From Mesorhizobium loti (GTDB lineage Bacteria > Pseudomonadota > Alphaproteobacteria > Rhizobiales > Rhizobiaceae), in assembly GCF_002858745.1 (NCBI RefSeq), contig NZ_PJRO01000002.1:62001-126000 (forward strand): a stretch of 64,000 nucleotides of DNA, in the 5' to 3' direction. This document shows positions 58,726 through 64,000 of the stretch, piece after piece. Numbering within the stretch: the first letter of the stretch is position 1; each line of letters begins with the position of its first letter. A program made the position numbers and the translations under genes. The notes under the pieces were generated by a model that made no database searches, was not told the origin of the DNA, and worked only from the letters and a program-made list of their open reading frames with translations.

Positions 58726-59559
58726 ATGACGCGTCATATTGCCTGCTTGAGTTTCGACTTCGATGCCTGGTCCGGCCTGACCGCCCGCGGCCTGACCACG
58801 CCGACGCCGGTCTCACGTGGAGAATTCTGCGCCGTCGCCGTTCCGAGAATCCTGAAGCTTCTCGAGCGGCACGCCATCCCTTCGACATTCTTCATTCCTG
58901 GTATCGTGATCGAGACATATCCTGAACTCACACGCCAGATCCATGATGCAGGGCATGAAGTGGGCAACCACGGCTGGACCCACTTTCCGCCCTCAACGCT
59001 CGATCCTGCGGATGAGGAGCGCGACCTGCTGCGTTCCAGCGATCTCATCGAAACCATTACTGGTCGCCGGCCGACAGGCTATCGCTCCGCGTCATTCGAC
59101 CTGAGCCCGGTAACGGCGCAACTGCTCGAAAAACACGGGTTCCTCTACGAAAGCAGCATGATGGGGCATGACCACTCACCCTATTACATCCGCATCGGTG
59201 ACAAGGTCGACCCGAAGGAGCGGCTCGTGTTCGGGCGGGAGTCTGATCTTGTCGAGTTGCCGGTGAGCTGGAACCTCGACGACTTCCCGCATTTCGAGTT
59301 CCTGCGGACCCCGCAGCAGCTGATGCCTGGCTTGCAATGGGCGGGCGGCGTCCTGGAAAACTGGGTCGACGACTTCCGCTACATGCACCAGACGGAGCAA
59401 TGGGGAGCCCTGATCTTCACGTTCCACCCTTATGTGATCGGCCGCGGCCACCGCATGATCATGCTGGAAAAGCTGATCAATGCCCTCGAAGGCATGGGCG
59501 CGATTTGGCAGACCATGGAGGCGACCGCGCTTGAGTTCAAGGGCCGCAGCAGGCGGTAA
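58726..59559 (+). CDS. Polysaccharide-deacetylase-fold amidohydrolase (HpPgdA / cyclic imide hydrolase-like)
   Basis: A 277-residue NodB-fold enzyme. It opens HIACLSFDFDAWSG and VSRGEFCAVAVPRILKLLER, has the metal-site pattern DAGHEVGNHGWTH, then GYRSASFDLSPVTAQLLEKH and LYESSMMGHDHSPYYIRIGD. The whole plan resembles, from memory, Helicobacter PgdA and pseudomonad cyclic imide hydrolase, cytosolic enzymes lacking a signal peptide, as here. GAGGGGAGGAAG precedes ATG 58726. With an MHS importer and an M20 amidohydrolase beside it, imide or ureide ring opening is a reasonable hypothesis; the substrate is not proven. Confidence 0.85.
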   Translation: MTRHIACLSFDFDAWSGLTARGLTTPTPVSRGEFCAVAVPRILKLLERHAIPSTFFIPGIVIETYPELTRQIHDAGHEVGNHGWTHFPPSTLDPADEERDLLRSSDLIETITGRRPTGYRSASFDLSPVTAQLLEKHGFLYESSMMGHDHSPYYIRIGDKVDPKERLVFGRESDLVELPVSWNLDDFPHFEFLRTPQQLMPGLQWAGGVLENWVDDFRYMHQTEQWGALIFTFHPYVIGRGHRMIMLEKLINALEGMGAIWQTMEATALEFKGRSRR

Positions 59560-59643
59560 AACTGCCTCATGCACCGATCCGTCAGCCTGGCAGACAAGGC
59601 TCGACCATGCAGGCCACCTGCGCGCAGGCCGACTTCAGCCTTT

Positions 59644-60672
59644 TCACGCGAACTGTAGGTTCTCCTTGAGCAGCACCTCGATGCGAATCCGCTCCTGCGA
59701 GGCCAGAAGCTCGCGGTGGTCGGAACGGGCGCGCATGATGCGCAGTGCGCTGCGCACCGCATGGCCGGGATCCTGCGCGATCACGGCGTCGATGCGCTCG
59801 TCCATCAGCGCCTGTTCGCTGAAGGGCGTGCGCTCATGCGCAACGATGGTCAGCGGACGGGCTTCCTGCGTGCTCCAGACGGCGGTCAGCGGAATCCGCG
59901 CTTCCGCGCTCAACACATAGACGGCGACGGTATCGGGATTGTGCTGCAACGTGCGCTGGATGATGAGGTCGGCGCGTCTTTCGTCGGCGTAGGTCTCCAA
60001 TGACGGCAGGCATTCGAGCTGCGGGAAGTGGGCGTTGATGATGCTGTCGAAGCCGAGGCGGCGCTGGATGCTGTCCAGCGCCATCATGGTTTCGGAGACG
60101 ATCACAATCTTGCCCTTCCGCTCGCCGATGAAGCGACCGACGATCTTTCCTGCGGTGGCGCCAGCGGCAAAATTGTCGACGCCGACATAGTCCGCGCTCT
60201 CCAGCCGCTCCTGGCCGGACAGGAACTGCACCACCCTGACGCCGCGTTCCACCAGCCGCAGCAGCGCGTCGCGAACCTGCGGCGATTCCGGCGCCATCAC
60301 CGCAACGCCGTCCAGCGCGTCATGATCGATGCCTGTGAGGTATTTGGCGACATGGTGCGGGTCGTTCATCGCGATCCGGGCAGCCTCGACCTCGGTTGAA
60401 TCGGCGCGCAACGCCTCCCTGGCTTCGTCGACCCCGGCGATGAGCTCCGACAGATACTGGTCGCCAGAGGTCGGCAGGACGAAGCGGAAGCGGTAGGTCT
60501 TGTTGCGCGCCAGCGCGACGGCAGCCGGGTTGCGCACGAAGCCGATACGCTCGATGGCTTCGGCAACCCTTCTTGCTGCCTTGGGGCTGACATTCGGCCG
60601 CTCGTTGAGCACGCGGTCGATGGTGGCAAGGCTCACGCCCGCTGCTTCTGCAAGGTCTTTCGCGGTTGGCCG
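59644..60672 (-). CDS. LacI-family transcriptional regulator of the CUT1 sugar importer
   Basis: A 342-residue repressor. Its helix-turn-helix, PTAKDLAEAAGVSLATIDRV (about residues 3-22), is followed by the hinge helix NPAAVALARNK and a sugar-sensing domain. The start is probably GTG 60672; the open frame continues to 60786, but that part covers the operators. It is divergent from the ABC importer genes, with two identical perfect palindromes between, so it is the likely regulator. It is a relative of the LacI protein at 2143-3168, of equal length. Confidence 0.9.
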   Translation of the reverse strand, partial: RPTAKDLAEAAGVSLATIDRVLNERPNVSPKAARRVAEAIERIGFVRNPAAVALARNKTYRFRFVLPTSGDQYLSELIAGVDEAREALRADSTEVEAARIAMNDPHHVAKYLTGIDHDALDGVAVMAPESPQVRDALLRLVERGVRVVQFLSGQERLESADYVGVDNFAAGATAGKIVGRFIGERKGKIVIVSETMMALDSIQRRLGFDSIINAHFPQLECLPSLETYADERRADLIIQRTLQHNPDTVAVYVLSAEARIPLTAVWSTQEARPLTIVAHERTPFSEQALMDERIDAVIAQDPGHAVRSALRIMRARSDHRELLASQERIRIEVLLKENLQFA

Positions 60673-60738
60673 CACGCTTTGAGACTCATTTCTGCTTCGA
60701 GCCGGATTTCTCCAACAAAACCAGATGAAAAGCAAGAA

Positions 60739-60786
60739 TTGAGGTGCGCACCTCAAAATTTGCTTGCGTTGAGGTGCGCACCTCAA
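60739..60786. promoter_or_regulatory. Two perfect LacI operators upstream of the CUT1 importer
   Basis: TTGAGGTGCGCACCTCAA occurs at 60739-60756 and again at 60769-60786, both perfect 18-bp palindromes, centres 30 bp apart. They lie between the divergent LacI and binding-protein genes. The core TTGAG-T-CG-AC-TCAA is shared with the site at 2070-2089. Confidence 0.85.
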
Positions 60787-60945
60787 TTATGACTCTCGCC
60801 GTGGCCGCCGGGAGGATTGGTGCGAGCCACAGGCGATGCGGAGCAAGACAGGCCCGCCGGGAAGGTCATTTCGCGTCAAGTGCCCGAAAAGGGCGTTTTT
60901 AACCTTCCGATGGAGGTCGGAAGGAGGGGCAGGGAGGTCCCAGTC

Positions 60946-62280
60946 ATGAATTTTCGCCATATCAGATCATTGGCTGCGTTCGGCGCGCTCTTGGCCGCTG
61001 GTGCTGCGAGCACGGGACAGGCCAGTGCCAAGGACTTGACGCTGTGCTGGGCCGCCTGGGATCCGGCAAACGCGCTGGTCGAACTCAGCAAGGATTTCGA
61101 GGCCAAGAGCGGCATCAAGATGAAGTTCGAATTCGTGCCGTGGCCGAACTTCGCCGACCGCATGCTCAACGAGCTCAATTCCGGCGGCAAGCTGTGCGAT
61201 CTCATGATCGGCGACAGCCAATGGATCGGCGGCGCCGCCGAGAACGGCCAGTATGTCAAGCTCAATGATTTCTTCGACAAGGAAGGAATCAAGATGGACG
61301 ACTTCATTCCAGCGACCGTTGTCGGTTATGCCGAGTGGCCGAAGAACTCGCCGAATTACTGGGCGCTGCCGGCCTTCGGCGACGTCGTCGGCTGGAGCTA
61401 TCGCAAGGACTGGTTCGCCCGTCCCGAACTTCAGGCCAAGTTCAAGCAGAAATACGGCCGTGACCTTGCCGTGCCGAAGACCTTCGCCGAGCTCAAGGAC
61501 ATCGCCGAATTCTTCCAGAAGCGGCAGATCGACGGCAAGACGGTCTATGGCGCGGCGATCTATACCGAGCGCGGCTCCGAGGGCATCACCATGGGTGCCA
61601 TGGATGTGCTCTATTCCTTCGGCTTCCAGTACGACAACCCCGCCAAACCCTATGAGCTGGAAGGCTATGTGAATTCCGCCAAGGCGGTGAAGGGCCTCGA
61701 GTTCTACAAACAGCTCTATGACTGCTGCACGCCGCCCGGCCATTCCGATGCCTACATGTCCGAGGACATCGATGCCTACAAGTCGGGCCAGGTTGCGCTG
61801 CACATGAACTTCGCCTTCACCTGGCCGGGTATCAACGCCGATGCCAATGTCGGCGGCGACAGATCGGGCTATTTCCCGAACCCGGCTGGTCCGGATGGCG
61901 TCGCCTTCGCCCAGCTTGGCGGTCAGGGCATTTCCGTGGTCTCCGCATCGGAGAAGAAGGACGATGCGCTCGCCTACATCAAGTGGTTCGCCCAGCCGGA
62001 AATCCAACAGAAATGGTGGCAGATGGGCGGCTACTCGGCGCTGCGCAAGGTGGTCGAGGATCCCGGCTTCGCCACCAGCCAGCCCTACGCACAGACCTTC
62101 CTGGACTCCATGGCCATCGTGAAGGACTTCTGGGCCGAACCGTCCTACGCCTCGCTGCTGCAGGCGGCGCAGAAGCGCTTCCATGACTATGTCGTCGCTG
62201 GCCAGGGTTCCGCCCAGGATGCGCTCGACGGCCTCGTCAAGGACTGGACGCAGGTCTTCGACGACGAAGGCAAATACTGA
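60946..62280 (+). CDS. CUT1 sugar ABC transporter substrate-binding protein
   Basis: A 444-residue extracellular solute-binding protein family 1 member. The signal peptide is RSLAAFGALLAAGAASTGQA (cleavage near ASA, residue 28). The mature part starts KDLTLCWAAWDPANALVELS and has LPAFGDVVGWSYRKDWFARP and NFAFTWPGINADANVGGD, typical of sugar or polyol binding proteins. AGGGAGG precedes ATG 60946. It heads the importer operon, followed by two permease genes. The ligand is unknown. Confidence 0.92.
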   Translation: MNFRHIRSLAAFGALLAAGAASTGQASAKDLTLCWAAWDPANALVELSKDFEAKSGIKMKFEFVPWPNFADRMLNELNSGGKLCDLMIGDSQWIGGAAENGQYVKLNDFFDKEGIKMDDFIPATVVGYAEWPKNSPNYWALPAFGDVVGWSYRKDWFARPELQAKFKQKYGRDLAVPKTFAELKDIAEFFQKRQIDGKTVYGAAIYTERGSEGITMGAMDVLYSFGFQYDNPAKPYELEGYVNSAKAVKGLEFYKQLYDCCTPPGHSDAYMSEDIDAYKSGQVALHMNFAFTWPGINADANVGGDRSGYFPNPAGPDGVAFAQLGGQGISVVSASEKKDDALAYIKWFAQPEIQQKWWQMGGYSALRKVVEDPGFATSQPYAQTFLDSMAIVKDFWAEPSYASLLQAAQKRFHDYVVAGQGSAQDALDGLVKDWTQVFDDEGKY

Positions 62281-62386
62281 TCGATATTTTCAGCGCCAGC
62301 TCGCATTCTCCCAGCGGGTCAAGGCACGGACGGAGCCGGACATGCCGGCTCCGTCGCCGCGCAGTCGCAAAAGCAGGGAATTACCC

Positions 62387-63334
62387 ATGTTGCAATCATC
62401 GGTGGATCGTGTCGCCGAGGCGACGCCGCGCGCCATAACCAGGCGTATGCACGGCCTGTCCGATCGCGCGCTCGCCTGGCTCTTCGTCGCGCCGTCGATC
62501 GTGCTTTTGCTGGCGGTCAACATCTTCCCGCTGATCTGGACGATCCGGCTGAGCTTCACCAATTTCCGGGTCAACCGCCCCAATGCCGAGGTCGAGTTCG
62601 TCGGCCTCAAGAATTATCTCAGCATCCTGTCCGATCGCGACATCTGGCTGTCGATGCAGGCAACGGCACACTTCCTGATCTGGACGATCGTGCTCCAGGT
62701 CCTGATTGGCTTCACGCTCGCCTATCTCATCAACAAGAAGTTCCGCGGCAACGACCTGTGGACGACGATCATCGTGCTGCCGATGATGCTGAGCCCGGCG
62801 GTGGTCGGCAATTTCTGGACCTTCCTCTACCAGCCGCAGATCGGCCTGTTCAATTATGCGGTCGGCTTCCTGACCGGCGCCGACCCGTCCTCCTTCTCGA
62901 TGATCGGCGACGTGTCGCTGGCGCCCTGGGCCATCATCATCGTCGACACCTGGATGTGGACGCCCTTCGTGATGCTGATCTGCCTTGCCGGCCTGCGCTC
63001 CATTCCAGCCAGCATCTACGAGGCGGCTGAATGCGACCGCGCTTCGAAATGGCGGCAGTTCTGGACCATCACCGTTCCGCTGGTGCTGCCCTTCCTGATG
63101 CTCGCCGTGCTCTTCCGTGGCATCGAGAATTTCAAGATGTTCGATCTCGTCGTGCAGCTCACCGGCGGCGGGCCGGGCTCGATCACCGAGCTGACCTCGA
63201 TCAACCTGAAGCGCGAAGCCTTCGAGAAGTGGCGCACGGGTTATGCGTCCGCTTACGCCGTCATCCTCTTCGTGACCGTCTTCGGCCTGGCCTCGATCTA
63301 CGTCAAAGCCCTGAACAAGGTGAAACAGCGATGA
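62387..63334 (+). CDS. CUT1 sugar ABC transporter permease (MalF-like)
   Basis: A 315-residue inner-membrane permease with six helices; the first is LFVAPSIVLLLAVNIFPLIW. The EAA loop is SIYEAAECDRASKWRQFWTI, facing the ATPase. The end reads VTVFGLASIYVKALNKVKQR. The start ATG 62387 is chosen near the family N-terminus; upstream in-frame sequence to 62183 overlaps the binding-protein gene. It ends in ATGA overlap with the next permease. Confidence 0.92.
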   Translation: MLQSSVDRVAEATPRAITRRMHGLSDRALAWLFVAPSIVLLLAVNIFPLIWTIRLSFTNFRVNRPNAEVEFVGLKNYLSILSDRDIWLSMQATAHFLIWTIVLQVLIGFTLAYLINKKFRGNDLWTTIIVLPMMLSPAVVGNFWTFLYQPQIGLFNYAVGFLTGADPSSFSMIGDVSLAPWAIIIVDTWMWTPFVMLICLAGLRSIPASIYEAAECDRASKWRQFWTITVPLVLPFLMLAVLFRGIENFKMFDLVVQLTGGGPGSITELTSINLKREAFEKWRTGYASAYAVILFVTVFGLASIYVKALNKVKQR

Positions 63335-64000
63335 GCAGCTATTCCGTCACCGAGCCGTCGCTGCGGCAGAAATGGTCCGCCGGCATCCTGGTCGTCCTCT
63401 ATGCGCTGATCACCATCCTGCCGCTGGTCTGGATCATCGCGACGAGCTTCAAGTCGCCGTCCGATGCCATCGCCTATCCGCCCAAGACCTTCTTCACGCC
63501 GACCGTCGAAGGCTATGTCAACGTCTTCACCACACGCACCCGTCTTTCGGAGGAGCAGCTTCAGGCGGTCGGCGAGCCGCAGACCTGGTACGACAGGCTG
63601 GTGCGCAAGGACGGTCTCGTCATCTCCGGCCCGTCGCGCTTCGCCGAACGCTTCACCAATTCGGTGATCATCGGCTTCGGCTCGACCGTTCTCTGCATCG
63701 TCCTGGGCACGGCCGCGGCCTATGCCTTCTCGCGCTTCAAGGTGCCGTTGAAGGACGATCTGCTGTTTTTCATCCTGTCGACGCGCATGATGCCGCCGAT
63801 CGCGGTCGCCATCCCGATCTTCCTGATGTTCCGCGCGCTCGGCCTCAGCGACACCCATGCCGGCATGATCCTGCTCTACACGGCGGTCAACCTGTCGCTC
63901 TCCGTCTGGCTGCTCAAGGGTTTCATCGACGAGATCCCGATCGAATATGAAGAGGCGGCCCTGATCGACGGCTACACGCGTCTCCAGGCCTTCTACAAGG
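63331..64000 (+). CDS. CUT1 sugar ABC transporter permease (MalG-like), cut by window edge
   Basis: The second permease of the importer; 223 codons are visible. It starts MSSYSVTEPSLRQKWSAG, then a first helix (ILVVLYALITILPLVWIIAT). The permease loops follow, and the EAA loop EYEEAALIDGYTRLQAFYK lies at the right edge. The region between helices 1 and 2 is long, with SRFAERFTNSVIIGFGSTVL introducing helix 2. The ATG overlaps the stop of the MalF-like gene. The 3' end and the ATPase gene lie beyond the window. Confidence 0.9.
   Translation, partial: MSSYSVTEPSLRQKWSAGILVVLYALITILPLVWIIATSFKSPSDAIAYPPKTFFTPTVEGYVNVFTTRTRLSEEQLQAVGEPQTWYDRLVRKDGLVISGPSRFAERFTNSVIIGFGSTVLCIVLGTAAAYAFSRFKVPLKDDLLFFILSTRMMPPIAVAIPIFLMFRALGLSDTHAGMILLYTAVNLSLSVWLLKGFIDEIPIEYEEAALIDGYTRLQAFYK

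Noticed and set aside
1..64000. CRISPR array, IS element or prophage
   Set aside because: No regularly spaced direct repeats, transposase, integrase or phage structural genes were found in any frame.

Overview
The window is high-GC chromosomal DNA of an alphaproteobacterium of the order Hyphomicrobiales (Rhizobiales), most likely Mesorhizobium or a close Phyllobacteriaceae relative. The reasons are a circularly permuted two-piece tmRNA with the tag ANDNYAEARLAA, a SAM-II riboswitch before metZ, aerobic cobalamin gene cobF, a long-form Dcd, many ABC importers, and two families of short palindromic intergenic repeats of the type common in these genomes. The genus call is inference. No tRNA, rRNA, IS element, prophage or CRISPR array was recognised.

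Layout. 1-2 kb: a TetR regulator cut by the left edge, a DUF1772 membrane protein behind twin operators, an AAA-type ATPase and ssrA (minus strand). 2.1-10.5 kb: a sugar-catabolism operon (LacI regulator, XylA-type isomerase, TIM-barrel isomerase, Gfo/Idh/MocA dehydrogenase, ribose-type ABC importer). 10.7-14 kb: DUF2853, thyA and a DUF882 cell-envelope protein. 14.3-18.2 kb: a molybdate regulon (trmO-mop on one strand, modABC and single-domain modE on the other) with two candidate Mo-boxes. 18.2-27.3 kb: housekeeping genes cobF, DUF4424, folA, hflKC, DUF2065, degP, serB and miaA. 27.3-32.1 kb: a GGDEF protein, a HerA-like ATPase and a four-gene XRE/GNAT operon.

32.1-37.6 kb: a LysR regulator facing an isochorismatase-type hydrolase, a GYD protein and an amino-acid-type ABC importer with no ATPase, then an inverted flavin monooxygenase. 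37.8-40.5 kb: ilvB-ilvN behind a 16-residue leader peptide and attenuator. 40.6-48.1 kb: exporters (LysE, RND pair, TetR-controlled MFS). 48.2-53.4 kb: apaG, GT21 glycosyltransferase, MmcQ/YjbR protein, metZ under a SAM-II riboswitch, and dcd. 53.5-55.2 kb: two tandem paralogous amino-acid-binding proteins, each followed by a terminator. 55.3-59.6 kb: an accessory catabolic cluster (M20 amidohydrolase, IclR, MHS permease, PgdA/cyclic-imide-hydrolase-like enzyme). 59.6-64 kb: a second LacI regulator with two perfect operators facing a CUT1 sugar ABC importer cut by the right edge.

How the parts fit. ThyA, FolA and Dcd belong to thymidylate and folate supply. HflK/HflC and DegP handle membrane and periplasmic protein quality control. 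IlvBN and MetZ are amino-acid biosynthesis genes, each with RNA-level control readable from the sequence. The two LacI systems have related regulators and related operators. The best candidates for less-described biology are the ilvB leader (possibly leaderless), the split ModE/molbindin system, the imide-type cluster, and the hydrolase/GYD/ABC cluster that seems to have lost its ATPase gene.
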